64,000 nucleotides of DNA from Roseovarius sp. Pro17 (GCF_035599575.1 NZ_CP141179.1:496001-560000), one strand, 5' to 3'. Positions 1-9,758 are shown, counted from the stretch's first letter. Translations and numbers: made by a program. Notes: generated from the sequence alone by a model not told the origin.

Positions 1-125
1 CTCTCGGGGGCGGCATGGATTCGCTGATACGTCCGGGCGAGGTCGTGTGGCAGGCACGACAGCGCGGCGGCAGGACTGGCGAGTGTCAGTGTGGCCAAGG
101 CGATGGATACAGTGCGAAATTTCAT
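1..125 (-). CDS. Exported protein of unknown function, N-terminal part only
   Basis: The gene is cut by the left edge, so only the first 41 codons are visible. Its ATG (complement of 123-125) overlaps the rppH stop codon in an ATGA arrangement, which suggests translational coupling at the distal end of the envC-ctpA-rppH run. The visible residues begin [21 protein letters not shown], a typical Sec signal peptide (basic n-region, hydrophobic core, Ala-rich cleavage zone), followed by [11 protein letters not shown]. The mature product should be periplasmic or secreted. The family cannot be recognised from this fragment. Confidence 0.7.
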   Translation of the reverse strand, partial: MKFRTVSIALATLTLASPAAALSCLPHDLARTYQRIHAAPE

Positions 126-604
126 AGCAAGCCTTCGAATTCGGTTAGAACGGCGGCGTAGACCGCGCGTTTGAACGGAACGATACTGGCAACCAGATCG
201 CCGGGCGGCAACCAGCGCCATTCAGAAAATTCTGGATGCGCGGTCTGGATTGCTATCTGGGCATCTTCGCCTTGAAACCGCGCCAGAAACCACTTTTGCT
301 CCTGCCCGCGATAGCGGCCCTTCCACATGCGCGCCGCCAGATCGGGCGGCAGATCGTAGCGCACCCAATCTGCTGTCTCGCTTTCTATGCGGACCAGATC
401 GGCGGTAACTCCGGTTTCCTCGACCAGTTCGCGCAGGGCGGCGGTGCGCGCGTCCTCGCCGACGTCGATCCCGCCTTGGGGCATCTGCCAAGCAGGCTGA
501 TCGGTGTCTATGCGCTGACCGACAAAAACATGACCGTCCTTGTTGACCAACATTACGCCCACGCAAGGGCGGTAGGGCAAGCTGGCAAATTGATCCGGGG
601 TCAT
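122..604 (-). CDS. rppH: RNA pyrophosphohydrolase (Nudix)
   Basis: This 160-residue Nudix hydrolase should remove pyrophosphate from the 5' triphosphate end of mRNA, or cleave dinucleoside polyphosphates; the two roles are hard to separate by sequence. The Nudix box spans residues 44-66, with Glu50, Arg58-Glu59 and Glu62-Glu63 all present. YRPCVG near the N-terminus and the QMPQGGID lead-in are typical of the RppH/IalA group. The open frame extends 21 codons upstream, but the ATG at 604 gives the normal family length and start ([13 protein letters not shown]). It lies about 100 bp downstream of ctpA, behind a strong hairpin, and its stop overlaps the next gene. Confidence 0.93.
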   Translation of the reverse strand: MTPDQFASLPYRPCVGVMLVNKDGHVFVGQRIDTDQPAWQMPQGGIDVGEDARTAALRELVEETGVTADLVRIESETADWVRYDLPPDLAARMWKGRYRGQEQKWFLARFQGEDAQIAIQTAHPEFSEWRWLPPGDLVASIVPFKRAVYAAVLTEFEGLL

Positions 605-670
605 GCGACAGTGTCTCCGGCGGGTCGGGGTACGTGGTGGTAGGTTGGCACCCACCCTATGGATCATATC

Positions 671-701
671 GCCGGGCCGCCATGATGACTGGCGGCCCGG
701 C
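671..701 (-). terminator. GC-rich hairpin between ctpA and rppH
   Basis: GCCGGGCCGCC and GGCGGCCCGGC form a perfect 11-bp stem around a 9-nt loop, seven bases after the ctpA stop. No T-run follows on the minus strand, so it is not a classical intrinsic terminator. It may slow decay or attenuate read-through into rppH. Confidence 0.4.
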
Positions 702-707
702 GCTGAT

Positions 708-2045
708 TCACTTTGAGCCGTTCAACGTGGTAAGGCCCTTGAGGATGTCGATGGCATAGGCCAGTTGATAATCCTCTTCGCGCAGCTTGGCGCTTTCTTC
801 GGCGCGCTCGCGGGTCTCTTCGATGTGGAGGATTTCATCCTCGGTCAGGCTGTCATTGTCGAGGCTGCCGCGCAGATCGGCCTCGGACCGCAGCAGGGGC
901 GGCACGTTGCTTTCCTCTTCTTCGCTCTCGGGTTTGCGGCGGGGCTGCGCGACCAGAATGTCGGGCGACACGCCAAGTGCCTGGATCGAGCGGCCCGAGG
1001 GCGTGTAGTAGCGCGAGGTGGTCAGGCGCATGGCACCATCACCGCGCAGCGGCATGACGGTCTGGACCGACCCCTTGCCAAAGCTTCTGGTGCCGACAAC
1101 GACCGCGCGGTGGTGATCCTGCAATGCACCGGCGACGATTTCGGACGCCGAGGCCGAGCCACCGTTGATCAGAACGACGATCGGTTTGCCCTCGGCCAGA
1201 TCGCCAGGCGTTGCGTTGAAACGTTCGCCATCCTGCGCCTCGCGGCCGCGCGTGCTGACGATCTCGCCCTTTTCGAGGAAGGCATCCGAAACCGCAATCG
1301 CTTGGTTCAGCAGGCCACCGGGGTTGTTGCGCAGATCAATGACTATCCCGTTAATCTTGTCGATGCCGCCAGCCTTTTCGATCTCTTCGGCGAGGCCGTC
1401 CTCAAGGTTCTCATAGGTCTGGTCGCTGAAGCTGGAGACGCGCAGCACCACGGCCTTCTGTTCGGTGCGCGCGCGCACTGCAGTGACCTTGATCGTGTCG
1501 CGCACGATGGACAGATCGAACGGCTCGGCCTCGCCCTCGCGCACCATCGTGATGACGATCTCGCTGCCGACCGGGCCGCGCATCATGTCCACCGCCTGAT
1601 CAAGGTTGAGGCCCAGCACGCTCTCGCCGTCGACATGGGTGATATAGTCGCCCGCCTCGACGCCCGCGTTGAAGGCGGGCGTGCCGTCGATGGGTGATAC
1701 GACCTTGACGAAGCCCTCTTCCTGAGTGACCTCAATACCGAGGCCGCCGAACTCGCCGCGCGTCTGCACTTGCATATCCTCGGCATCTTCGGGCGGCAGG
1801 TAGCTGGAATGGGGATCAAGCGAGGTGAGCATCCCGTTGATCGCAGCCTCAATCAGATCGCCCTCATCAACCTCCTCGACATACTGAGCGCGAATCCGCT
1901 CGAATATGTCTCCGAACAGGTCCAGTTGCTCATAGACGTTAGTATTGCGCTTGGTCTCCTGCGCCATGAGGGGGGCGGCGATCTGCGTGGTGACGATCAC
2001 GCCGGCAAGGGTGCCAGCGCCGGCGGCCATCAGGAATTTCTTCAT
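708..2045 (-). CDS. ctpA: C-terminal processing peptidase, S41 family
   Basis: A 445-residue tail-specific serine protease of the cell envelope. Residues 1-28 form a signal peptide or N-terminal anchor. A PDZ domain lies at about 95-175 and the S41 catalytic domain at about 190-370. The serine-lysine dyad is visible: the GGSASASEI stretch (295-303) holds the nucleophile and SFGKG holds Lys324. The C-terminal 70 residues are charged and Glu-rich. In the family these proteases trim periplasmic substrates, including peptidoglycan hydrolases. It starts three bases after the envC stop, so the two are almost certainly cotranscribed; an EnvC-CtpA pair is recurrent in alphaproteobacteria. Confidence 0.94.
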   Translation of the reverse strand: MKKFLMAAGAGTLAGVIVTTQIAAPLMAQETKRNTNVYEQLDLFGDIFERIRAQYVEEVDEGDLIEAAINGMLTSLDPHSSYLPPEDAEDMQVQTRGEFGGLGIEVTQEEGFVKVVSPIDGTPAFNAGVEAGDYITHVDGESVLGLNLDQAVDMMRGPVGSEIVITMVREGEAEPFDLSIVRDTIKVTAVRARTEQKAVVLRVSSFSDQTYENLEDGLAEEIEKAGGIDKINGIVIDLRNNPGGLLNQAIAVSDAFLEKGEIVSTRGREAQDGERFNATPGDLAEGKPIVVLINGGSASASEIVAGALQDHHRAVVVGTRSFGKGSVQTVMPLRGDGAMRLTTSRYYTPSGRSIQALGVSPDILVAQPRRKPESEEEESNVPPLLRSEADLRGSLDNDSLTEDEILHIEETRERAEESAKLREEDYQLAYAIDILKGLTTLNGSK

Positions 2046-2048
2046 TGC

Positions 2049-3224
2049 TCACTCATCCTTGTCTGTCTTGAACCACAGCGCGGGATCCACGGCGGTGTCA
2101 CCCTGTCTGACCTCAATATAGAGGGTTTGCGTCCACTCGGTAGCTGCTTCCAGCAGCTCGGGGGGCACAATTTCGTCATCGGCCTGACCACCCGGAGCGC
2201 CGAGGCCGCCCATAAGGCCGACCGGACTGCCGCCGGGCAGGACCTGCCCGATTTCCCCATAAACCACGTCCATCCCGGCAAAGACCAGTAGAATCCCGGA
2301 TTGGGGCTCTAGAATGGCGACATTCCCGTAGTCCAGCAAGGGGCCATGATAACGCAGCGTCGCTGCGGCGGGCGTGGTGACCAACGCGCGGGGCGGGGCG
2401 GCCATGACGATGCCGGGGCGGGTGATGCCCGCTGCGTCCGCCTCGCCGGCGCGTCGCAGGATGCGGCCCTCGACGGGCAGGGGCAGGCTGCCCTTGCGAT
2501 CCTCGATGCCCGGCAGGCTGCCGGGGGCCTCGCCGACGGCGATCTGGCTGAGACCACTGGCAAAGCCATCAAGCGATTCGGTTGAGGCGATCAGCAGCGC
2601 GGTCTTGACCGGATCCTCGGTAAAGCGGCGTGGCAGATCCTCGCGATCGGCGATGGCCTGACTGAGGCGGGTGCGCGCCTCCTGCGCGGCGGCGAGGCCC
2701 TCGGTCAGCTTGCGCGCGGCACTTTGCTGGAGGGCGCGCAGGCTGGCTAGTTCTTCCAGATTGGCGCGCAGGACAGCAGCGCGCGCGTTCAGCGCAGGCG
2801 TCACATCTGCCAGCAACATCCCCGAGCGTGCAGTGCCGACCGGCCCGGCGGGATGTAGCAACGTCACCGGCGCGGGCGTCGTGTTGATTGAGCTGAGTAC
2901 GCCCAACAGCTGCGAGATCTCGGCGTCGCGCGAAGCGAGGTCGCGCTCCAGCGTCTGTGCCGCTATCGCCGCCTGCCGCATTCCAACGCGCATCGCGCGC
3001 AAGCCCGCCTCAAAGGCGCGCACCGTCTGGCTGAGCGCCTTGACACGACTCGCCGCGCCGTCCGCCTCGTCAAGGGCGCGGGTCGCTTTGGCCAATAGAT
3101 CCGACGCGGCGCGCGCATCGGCACCAGGATCGACCTGCGCCAGCGCGGCTGCAGGAGTAAGTGCCAGAATGGCAGTGCAGATCAACGGCGCGAGGCGCGC
3201 GCGTCTCATGCGGCCCGTCATCAT
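2049..3224 (-). CDS. Murein hydrolase activator, EnvC-like with degenerate LytM domain
   Basis: 391 residues with a signal peptide ending near ALAQ. A long Ala/Arg/Glu-rich region (about 30-200) is predicted coiled coil, followed by a C-terminal M23-like fold (about 260-375). The C-terminal block (YHGPLLDYGNVAILEPQSG) aligns in character with LytM but lacks the zinc-binding histidines. It is therefore probably non-catalytic, like E. coli EnvC, which activates amidases at the septum. Its ATG overlaps the gpmI stop (ATGA) and ctpA follows after three bases. Periplasmic. The amidase partner is not in the window. Confidence 0.85.
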   Translation of the reverse strand: MMTGRMRRARLAPLICTAILALTPAAALAQVDPGADARAASDLLAKATRALDEADGAASRVKALSQTVRAFEAGLRAMRVGMRQAAIAAQTLERDLASRDAEISQLLGVLSSINTTPAPVTLLHPAGPVGTARSGMLLADVTPALNARAAVLRANLEELASLRALQQSAARKLTEGLAAAQEARTRLSQAIADREDLPRRFTEDPVKTALLIASTESLDGFASGLSQIAVGEAPGSLPGIEDRKGSLPLPVEGRILRRAGEADAAGITRPGIVMAAPPRALVTTPAAATLRYHGPLLDYGNVAILEPQSGILLVFAGMDVVYGEIGQVLPGGSPVGLMGGLGAPGGQADDEIVPPELLEAATEWTQTLYIEVRQGDTAVDPALWFKTDKDE

Positions 3225-4774
3225 GCAGTCCGCCCTCTTGCGATCTGAGCCGCCGCCGTCACGATCAGCGAGCGGCCCGTCATTTCAGAGGGCACATCAA
3301 GATCCATAAGCGTGAGCAGGGTAGGCGCCAGATCGCTCAACCGCCCCGATGCCAGTGCGGCACCCTCGGGGCCGCCGATCAGGATGACTGGCACGGGATT
3401 GGTGGTATGGGCCGTATGTGGTGCGCCGCTGACGGGGTCGATCATCTCTTCGCAATTGCCATGATCCGCAGTAACGATCATCGCGCCGCCCACTTTTTCC
3501 AGCGCCGCAATAACGCGGCCCAGCTCTGTATCCACTGTCTCGCAGGCGACGATGGCCGCAGCCAGATCGCCGGAATGGCCGACCATGTCGGGATTTGCGT
3601 AGTTCACCACGATCAGATCGTAGCGGGCCTCGATGGCGCTGATGAGATGATCGGTGACCTCCCGCGCCGACATTTCGGGCTGCATGTCGTAGGTGGCGAC
3701 ATGCGGCGAGGGGGCCATGTAGCGATCTTCGCCCGGCTCAGGCTCCTCGCGTCCGCCGTTCAGGAAAAAGGTGACGTGCGGATATTTCTCTGTCTCGGCA
3801 ATGTGGAACTGACGGCGCCCATGTTTTGCGACCCAGACGCTAAGCGTATTTTCCGGCATCTCGTCGGGAAATATGCAGTCCATGTAGGTCGCGTGGCGTG
3901 ACGAATAGGCGGTAAAACCAGAGACGATGGCGAATTTTGGGCGTCGCCCTGTCTCGAAATGGTTGAACTCAGGGTCAGCGAAAGAGGCCACTATTTCGCG
4001 CGCGCGATCGGCGCGGAAATTGAGGCACATCAGACCGTCACCGTCCCGCATTCCGGCGTAATCGCCCAGCACGCGCGGCTTGATGAATTCGTCTGTGCGT
4101 CCCTTGCCATACGCGTTGTCGATGGCCTCGGCGGCGGTGTCTGCGACGTATCCCTCGCCCGCGGCGATGGCGCTGTAGGCTAGTGCCACACGCTCCCACC
4201 GGTTGTCGCGATCCATGGCATAGTAGCGCCCCGAAACGGTGGCGATGCGCGCGCCTTTAGGGAGGGCGTCGTTCAACTCTTCGAGATAGGACTTGGCCGA
4301 AATTTGCGCCACGTCGCGCCCGTCGGTAAAGGCATGAATAGCCACCGGAATACCCTCGGCGGCCAGCGCGTGCGCGGCGGCGATCATATGCCCTATATGC
4401 GAATGGACGCCCCCGTCGGACAGTACGCCCAGCAGATGTGCGGTGCCGCCCGAGGCGCGCATGGCGTCGGCAAAGCGGCGTACGCCGGGCAGGGCGTTGA
4501 ACGTGCCAGTCTCGATCGCGCGGTCGATGCGGCGCAGATCCATCTCGATCACGCGGCCAGCTCCGATGTTCAGATGTCCGACCTCGGAATTGCCCATCTG
4601 CCCCTCGGGCAGGCCTACCTCCAGCCCGTGCGTGATCAATGTGGCATTGGGGCATGTCGCCATCGCGGCGTCGAAATTAGGTGTGCGGGCAAGGCGAGGT
4701 GCATTCCCTGCCTCAGCCTCGGACAGACCCCAGCCGTCGAGAATACACAGAACGACAGGTTTCGGGGTTGTCAT
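3221..4774 (-). CDS. gpmI: 2,3-bisphosphoglycerate-independent phosphoglycerate mutase
   Basis: 517 residues, normal for the Mn-dependent iPGM family, interconverting 3- and 2-phosphoglycerate in glycolysis and gluconeogenesis. Visible motifs are the metal-binding CILDGWG at 10-16, the nucleophilic Ser63 in MGNSEVGH, the LSDGGVHSH loop, and the C-terminal metal sites NYANPDMVGHSGD and TADHGNCEEM. The open frame continues 115 codons upstream, but that part is the shadow of rlmH. The ATG at 4774 has GGAG six bases upstream and gives MTTPKPVVLC. The stop overlaps the envC start. Confidence 0.97.
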   Translation of the reverse strand: MTTPKPVVLCILDGWGLSEAEAGNAPRLARTPNFDAAMATCPNATLITHGLEVGLPEGQMGNSEVGHLNIGAGRVIEMDLRRIDRAIETGTFNALPGVRRFADAMRASGGTAHLLGVLSDGGVHSHIGHMIAAAHALAAEGIPVAIHAFTDGRDVAQISAKSYLEELNDALPKGARIATVSGRYYAMDRDNRWERVALAYSAIAAGEGYVADTAAEAIDNAYGKGRTDEFIKPRVLGDYAGMRDGDGLMCLNFRADRAREIVASFADPEFNHFETGRRPKFAIVSGFTAYSSRHATYMDCIFPDEMPENTLSVWVAKHGRRQFHIAETEKYPHVTFFLNGGREEPEPGEDRYMAPSPHVATYDMQPEMSAREVTDHLISAIEARYDLIVVNYANPDMVGHSGDLAAAIVACETVDTELGRVIAALEKVGGAMIVTADHGNCEEMIDPVSGAPHTAHTTNPVPVILIGGPEGAALASGRLSDLAPTLLTLMDLDVPSEMTGRSLIVTAAAQIARGRTA

Positions 4775-4925
4775 GTCTTGCTCCGAGGTTTGGCCTTGTT
4801 TGCGGTTTCTAGCCAAGATGACGCCGGGTTGAAACAGGCTAGGCGATGGCGGCGTGGTGAATTCAGTAGATATGTGCGCGGCGGCGGCGGAATTTGAGCA
4901 TTTGGGGACCAATGAATGGCCGCCA

Positions 4926-5396
4926 TCACGTCCGGTGGTACGGCCCGCCCGCGAGGATGGTCGTGGCACGGTAGATCTGCTCGGCCAGCATGACGCGGGC
5001 CAGCATGTGCGGCCAGACCATCGCGCCGAACGACAGGCTGAAATCCATGGTGTCGCGCAGCACTGGGTCGATCCCGTCCGCCCCGCCAATGACAAAGGCC
5101 AGATCGCCGCGCCCGGCATCGCGCCAATCGGCGATTTGGCGCGCGAATCGCGGAGATGTCAGGAGTTTGCCGCGCTCGTCGAGTGCGACGCGCACAGCGC
5201 CTTGGGGCAGGGCGCGCTCTAGCAGGGCAGCCTCAGCAGCGGGGCCACCGCCCTTTTTGTCCTCAACCTCGTGCAGGGTCGCGGGACCAAGACCCAGCGC
5301 GCGGCCTGTGCGATCGGCGCGCTGGATGTAGTCATCAAAGAGATCGCGCTCGGGTCCGGCGCGCATCCGGCCTACGGCGCAAATGTGCAGACGCAT
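4926..5396 (-). CDS. rlmH: 23S rRNA (pseudouridine1915-N3)-methyltransferase
   Basis: 156 residues, the standard size of this SPOUT-class methyltransferase, which uses SAM to methylate pseudouridine 1915 in helix 69 of 23S rRNA on the assembled 70S ribosome. The knot signature is FVIGGADGIDP. The N-terminus MRLHICAVGRMRAGPE and the C-terminal LLxxQIYRA-type helix (MLAEQIYRATTILAGGPYH) match the family. Its ATG overlaps the rsfS stop by one base (TGATG). The rsfS-rlmH pair is conserved across bacteria. Confidence 0.96.
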   Translation of the reverse strand: MRLHICAVGRMRAGPERDLFDDYIQRADRTGRALGLGPATLHEVEDKKGGGPAAEAALLERALPQGAVRVALDERGKLLTSPRFARQIADWRDAGRGDLAFVIGGADGIDPVLRDTMDFSLSFGAMVWPHMLARVMLAEQIYRATTILAGGPYHRT

Positions 5397-5881
5397 CAGC
5401 CAGGGCTGGTGGTGGGCGGGCTCGCCGGGGGTGCGATTTCAGCGCCGGGGCCACCTGCGGGTTGCCACATCTTTTCCAACTGGTAGAAATCGCGCACTTC
5501 GGGACGGAACACATGGACAATCACGTCGCCCGTGTCGATCAGCACCCAATCGCCGGTTTCCTTGCCCTCGACGCGGCTTGGGCGGCCCAAGTCGTGCTTG
5601 AGCTTGTCGACCAGCTTGTCGGCGATGGCGTTGACCTGCCGCGACGAGCGCCCCGAGCAGATGACCATATAGTCGCCAATGGCGGACTTGCCGCGCAGGT
5701 CGATCTGCACGATGTCCTCGGCCTTGTCGGCGTTCAGAGAGGTCAGGATATGGTCCAACTGCTGTTGGCTGGTTGCGGCGTCGTTGGCGATGGCAGTCAC
5801 CCCCTTGGCGCTCGCTGTGGTATCGGCGGCACTGGCCGCTTCGGCGGAAATGGACAGAACGTCGTCCTCCTGGCTGCGCAC
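5396..5881 (-). CDS. rsfS: Ribosome silencing factor
   Basis: The conserved domain (LDHILTSLNADKAEDIVQIDL to REFYQLEKMW-like VRDFYQLEKMW) is RsfS/Iojap, which binds L14 on the 50S subunit and blocks subunit joining when nutrients are short. The C-terminus has a Pro/Ala/Gly-rich tail. The start is uncertain because no in-frame ATG exists near the domain. GTG at 5881 is chosen (161 residues). GTG at 5962 is possible, and CTG at 5857 has a perfect AGGAGG eight bases upstream. The stop overlaps rlmH. Confidence 0.85.
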   Translation of the reverse strand: MRSQEDDVLSISAEAASAADTTASAKGVTAIANDAATSQQQLDHILTSLNADKAEDIVQIDLRGKSAIGDYMVICSGRSSRQVNAIADKLVDKLKHDLGRPSRVEGKETGDWVLIDTGDVIVHVFRPEVRDFYQLEKMWQPAGGPGAEIAPPASPPTTSPG

Positions 5882-6007
5882 CTGATCCTGCCCCGGTGCC
5901 GGGCCTGAATTGAAAATAGCGATCAATTCGCAAAGTTTCAATGAAGCATGGGGCACTATCACGCTTGTCGCGCGAGATTGTGCTGCTGGGACACGGTGGC
6001 GGTTGAT

Positions 6008-7348
6008 TTAAAAATGTGTCGGTTTTGTGATATCGTCGGGATTGTTCAGCATCCGCACCTCGCGCTGTGGGAAGGGTATCGAGATTCCCTGTTCATGAAA
6101 CGCGTCCCAGAGCGCCAGATAGACGTTGCCACGGATGTTTGTCAGGCCCTGTGCGGGATCGCGAATCCAGAAGCGCAGGATATAGTCCACGCTGCTATCG
6201 CCAAAGCCGACGATGTGGCACACCGGCTCTTTCATGCTCAGCACGCGCGGAACGCCCGCCGCCGCCTCGATCGCGATGGCGCGCACGTTGTGCGGATCGT
6301 CGCCGTAAGCGGTGCCGAAAAAGATGTCGAGCCGCACGAATTCGTTGGAATGGGACCAGTTGACGACTTGGCTGGTGATGAGATCCTCGTTCGGGATCAG
6401 GTATTCCTTGCCGTCGCGCGTGACGACGCTGACATAGCGCGCGCCAAGCGCGTTGATCCAGCCGAAGGTTTCCCCAAGGCTGATGACGTCGCCCGGCTTG
6501 ATCGACTTGTCGAGCAGGATGATGACGCCCGACACGAGGTTCGACACGACCTTTTGCAAACCAAAGCCAAGGCCGAGGCCGATCGCGCCTGACAGGAACG
6601 CGAGGCCGGTCAGATCAACCCCGACGGTGCGCAGCCCCATAAAGATCGCGGCGCTGTATAGCGCCATTTGCAGCAGCTTGATCGCCAAAACCTGCATGGA
6701 GGGCGAGATTTGTTCGTTGCGCCTGATCCGGCTGGACGTGGTGGTCGAAATCAACCGCGCCGCGAAGAACAGCGCGCCCAGAATGACCACGGCCTGCACG
6801 ACCAGCCAAAGGGAAATGCGGGTCTCGCCTAGTGTGACGGCCACGCTATCCAGCAGGCTCTGTGCCTCGTCGGTCAGCCCCAGGATCATCAGCGTCGCCC
6901 AGGCCCAGCCGGCATAACGCACGATTATGCGCAGAAACCCGTTGGCGATCAGCCGCGTGACGAAGGTGATCACCAGCCAGGTCACAGCGAGGCTGGCCGC
7001 GATCCCAATCAGGTAGGATCGGCTGGGCCATGTCACCTCCTTCATGATCAATAAGGTGACCCAAGCGAGTCCGACGAAGAACAAAAGGCGCAGCCGCCGA
7101 TGGATCATCACCAAAAGGCGCATCCGCCATTTCGGCCAGCCCTCACGCGTGCGCATCCAAGCATGCAGGCGTGGCCCAAAGATGGCGCGTAGGATATGCG
7201 CAGCCACGATTAGCGCCAGGATGATACCGATCTGATAGGCGTTCCACGGACGCAGCAGCGCGACGGTGAACGCGTGGCCCTGTGACCAGAGGCTCAGCGC
7301 GATTTCATGCGCCTGCTCGACTGGGGGGAGTGTGGGGTTCGTTGCCAT
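6008..7348 (-). CDS. Mechanosensitive ion channel, MscS family
   Basis: 446 residues. About five hydrophobic segments lie in the first 270 residues, then the pore-lining helix and beta domain (GAIGLGLGFGLQKVVSNLVSGVIILLDKSIKPGD, written here in parts: GAIGLGLGFG, QKVVSN, LVSGVIIL), the usual MscS signature. A soluble C-terminal domain follows (EYLIPNEDLIT, WSHSN). It should sit in the inner membrane and release solutes on hypo-osmotic shock. It is larger than E. coli MscS (286 residues), with extra N-terminal membrane helices. The ATG at 7348 (MATNPTLPP) is preferred over an upstream frame extension. It is transcribed divergently from the HDAC-like gene. Confidence 0.92.
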   Translation of the reverse strand: MATNPTLPPVEQAHEIALSLWSQGHAFTVALLRPWNAYQIGIILALIVAAHILRAIFGPRLHAWMRTREGWPKWRMRLLVMIHRRLRLLFFVGLAWVTLLIMKEVTWPSRSYLIGIAASLAVTWLVITFVTRLIANGFLRIIVRYAGWAWATLMILGLTDEAQSLLDSVAVTLGETRISLWLVVQAVVILGALFFAARLISTTTSSRIRRNEQISPSMQVLAIKLLQMALYSAAIFMGLRTVGVDLTGLAFLSGAIGLGLGFGLQKVVSNLVSGVIILLDKSIKPGDVISLGETFGWINALGARYVSVVTRDGKEYLIPNEDLITSQVVNWSHSNEFVRLDIFFGTAYGDDPHNVRAIAIEAAAGVPRVLSMKEPVCHIVGFGDSSVDYILRFWIRDPAQGLTNIRGNVYLALWDAFHEQGISIPFPQREVRMLNNPDDITKPTHF

Positions 7349-7449
7349 GACGGTCAGATTTGCATGCGGGGCGCGACGCGGCAAGTCAGGACTGGACAGA
7401 CATGCCGGTTTCGCGCTTGGGTGGTGGGCCATTGACGAAAGGCCCGGAC

Positions 7450-8376
7450 ATGACGACCGCCCTCATCACGCATCCCGATTGCATGGATCACCACGTGCCA
7501 GAAGGTCACCCCGAACATCCCGCGCGCCTCTCTGCGGTGCTGCACGCGCTGGACGGCAAGACGCTCTTGCACCAGGAGGCACCGCTGGCCAGCGATGCAC
7601 AGCTGCGCCGGGTGCACCCGCAGACCTATATCGACATGCTCGAGGCTGCGATTCCGGTCAGCGGCAGCGCTGCAATCGACGGCGACACATGGCTCTCGCC
7701 CGGCTCCATGCGCGCGGCGCGGCGCTGCGCTGGCGGTGCGATACAGGGCGTCGACATGGTGATGGAGGGTACGGCACGCAATGCCTTTGTCGCGACGCGT
7801 CCGCCCGGCCACCATGCCGAACGCACGCAGGCAATGGGTTTTTGCCTGCTGGGTAGCATTGCAGCGGCGGCGAAACACGCGCTGGACCATCATGGGCTTT
7901 CGCGGGTCGCCATCGTCGATTTTGACGTGCACCACGGCAACGGCACTCAAGATCTGGTGCAGGACGACGCGCGTATCGCGTATCTGTCGTCGCATCAGAT
8001 GCCCCTCTTTCCCGGCACCGGCCACCCGTCCGAGACGGGCGTCGCGGGCAACGTGCTGAACATCGCGCTGCCCGCCGGTACAGGTAGCGCTGGGTTCCGG
8101 GCCGCCATGACCGATAGCCTTCTGCCTGCCGCCGATGCCTTTGCGCCCGAACTGTTGCTGATCTCGGCAGGCTTTGACGCGCACGCGGCCGATCCGCTTG
8201 CCAATATCGCGCTGGATGAGGGCGATTTCGCCTGGATCACCGAACGGCTCTGTGATCTGGCAGATACCCACTGCGCTGGGCGCATCGTGTCCTGCCTAGA
8301 AGGGGGATACGATCTGCACGCCCTCGCCGCCAGCGCGGCGGCGCATGTGGACGTGCTGATCGCACGAGGAGCTTGA
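7450..8376 (+). CDS. Histone-deacetylase-family amidohydrolase
   Basis: 308 residues of the class II HDAC / acetylpolyamine amidohydrolase superfamily. Zinc and active-site motifs are HHAERTQAMGFC (121-132), DFDVHHGNGTQD (157-168, the Asp/His zinc ligands) and SAGFDAHAADP, which holds the third ligand. Bacterial members deacetylate small acetylated amines or protein lysines; the substrate cannot be read from sequence. The ATG at 7450 is used because the 30 upstream codons lie in the promoter region shared with the divergent MscS gene. Cytoplasmic. Confidence 0.92.
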   Translation: MTTALITHPDCMDHHVPEGHPEHPARLSAVLHALDGKTLLHQEAPLASDAQLRRVHPQTYIDMLEAAIPVSGSAAIDGDTWLSPGSMRAARRCAGGAIQGVDMVMEGTARNAFVATRPPGHHAERTQAMGFCLLGSIAAAAKHALDHHGLSRVAIVDFDVHHGNGTQDLVQDDARIAYLSSHQMPLFPGTGHPSETGVAGNVLNIALPAGTGSAGFRAAMTDSLLPAADAFAPELLLISAGFDAHAADPLANIALDEGDFAWITERLCDLADTHCAGRIVSCLEGGYDLHALAASAAAHVDVLIARGA

Positions 8377-8422
8377 CCCGAGGGGCTTAGGGGGGATCGC
8401 TGAGCGGGGTCACTGACACGAT

Positions 8423-8460
8423 CTTTCACTGTTCAAAAAATACTCACATCCCACCGCAGG
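8423..8460 (-). repeat. GAGTATTTT / GAACARTGAAAG intergenic repeat, copy
   Basis: Read on the minus strand this segment contains GAGTATTTTTTGAACAGTGAAAG-type sequence (GAGTATTTT then GAACAGTGAAAG). It matches copies at 13428-13461, 30274-30307 and 44828-44863, with a weaker one near 4894. It lies in the 176-bp gap between the HDAC-like and MFS genes. Confidence 0.55.
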
Positions 8461-8552
8461 CCCCGCGCACATCGCGTCGGTTGCAGCGCCCACTTGCCAG
8501 TCCCGCCGCATCATGCAACGCAGGCTTTCAAAATCGCCGCAAAGGAAAAAAC

Positions 8553-9758
8553 ATGCGCGCCGGTCTTTCGCTGCTTTGCCTTACCTACGTTCTCAGCCAG
8601 TTCTACCGTGCGTTTCTCGCCGTTCTGGGCAGTGTGCTGCAGCGTGATATTGGCGCGGGGCCTGAGGATTTAGCAACGGCGTCGGGCCTTTGGTTTCTGG
8701 CGTTCGCGAGCGCGCAACTGCCCATCGGCTGGGCGCTGGACCGGATCGGGCCGCGCCGCACAACCTCGGCATTGCTGCTGGTCGGAGGAGCGGGTGGCGC
8801 GCTGATCTTCGCGCTTGCGCAGAACGCTACGCATGTGAATATCGCCATGATGCTGATCGGAGTGGGGTGCGCGCCGGTGCTGGTATCGGCCTATTTCATC
8901 CTCGCACGGCAGGGCAGCGCGGCGCAGTTCGCGACCATTGCGTCGATCTTGATGGCCATCGGTTCACTCGGCAATCTGGGCGCGTCGTGGCCGATGGCCT
9001 GGGCGGTGGAGGCGTTTGGCTGGCGCGCCGCCATGACGGGCCTCGCCGCGATTACGGCCCTGGCGGCAGCGGTGCTTTTCGTCCTATTACGCGATCCGGA
9101 CGCGGCGCCGGGCGGGCGGCGCGGATCGGTGCTGGACCTTGTGAAAATGCGCGCGCTCTGGCCGATGATGCCGTTGATGTTTGTCTGCTATGTGCCTGTT
9201 GCCGCGATCCGTGGCCTGTGGATCGGGCCCTATCTCAGCGATATCTTTGGCCTCGCCACCGCGCAACTGGGGCAAGCGTCACTGGTGATGGGTGTGGCGA
9301 TGATCGGCGGCACGCTGGTCTACGGTCCGCTAGACCGGGTTTTCGGCACACATAAATGGGTGATCTTTGTCGGCAACATGGGTTGCGCCGCCGCCTGCCT
9401 ATTGCTGGCGGTGCTGGTGGGGCAGAGCGTCGGGCTTGGCATTGCGCTTTGCGCTGTGATCGGGCTGTTCGGGTCGACCTTCCCGATTATGATCGCCCAT
9501 GCGCGGGGCTTTTTCCCGGCCCATCTGGCGGGGCGGGGCGTGACGCTGATGAACCTCTTCGGCATGAGCGGCGTGGGGCTGATGCAGCTCGGCTCGGGGG
9601 TGCTGCACGGGCGCGTTGCGGCCACCTCAGGTGATCTTGCCGCCTATGGCACGCTTTTTGCGTTTTTCGGCTTGGCCGCGCTGGTCGGCTCACTCGCCTA
9701 TCTGTTCAGCCGCGATGCACCTGCCGCCCCTCTTCCCTATACGCCCCCAAACAGCTAA
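8553..9758 (+). CDS. MFS transporter
   Basis: 401 residues with about 12 transmembrane helices, the major facilitator fold. The loop 2-3 signature is visible as GWALDRIGPRR (about residues 63-73). It lies in the inner membrane as a proton-coupled or facilitated carrier of unknown substrate; the closest character is the NarK/aromatic-acid-like single-chain group, which is weak. The ATG at 8553 (MRAGLSLLCLTYVLSQFYRA) places the first helix directly after the start. asd follows 43 bp downstream on the same strand. Confidence 0.88.
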   Translation: MRAGLSLLCLTYVLSQFYRAFLAVLGSVLQRDIGAGPEDLATASGLWFLAFASAQLPIGWALDRIGPRRTTSALLLVGGAGGALIFALAQNATHVNIAMMLIGVGCAPVLVSAYFILARQGSAAQFATIASILMAIGSLGNLGASWPMAWAVEAFGWRAAMTGLAAITALAAAVLFVLLRDPDAAPGGRRGSVLDLVKMRALWPMMPLMFVCYVPVAAIRGLWIGPYLSDIFGLATAQLGQASLVMGVAMIGGTLVYGPLDRVFGTHKWVIFVGNMGCAAACLLLAVLVGQSVGLGIALCAVIGLFGSTFPIMIAHARGFFPAHLAGRGVTLMNLFGMSGVGLMQLGSGVLHGRVAATSGDLAAYGTLFAFFGLAALVGSLAYLFSRDAPAAPLPYTPPNS

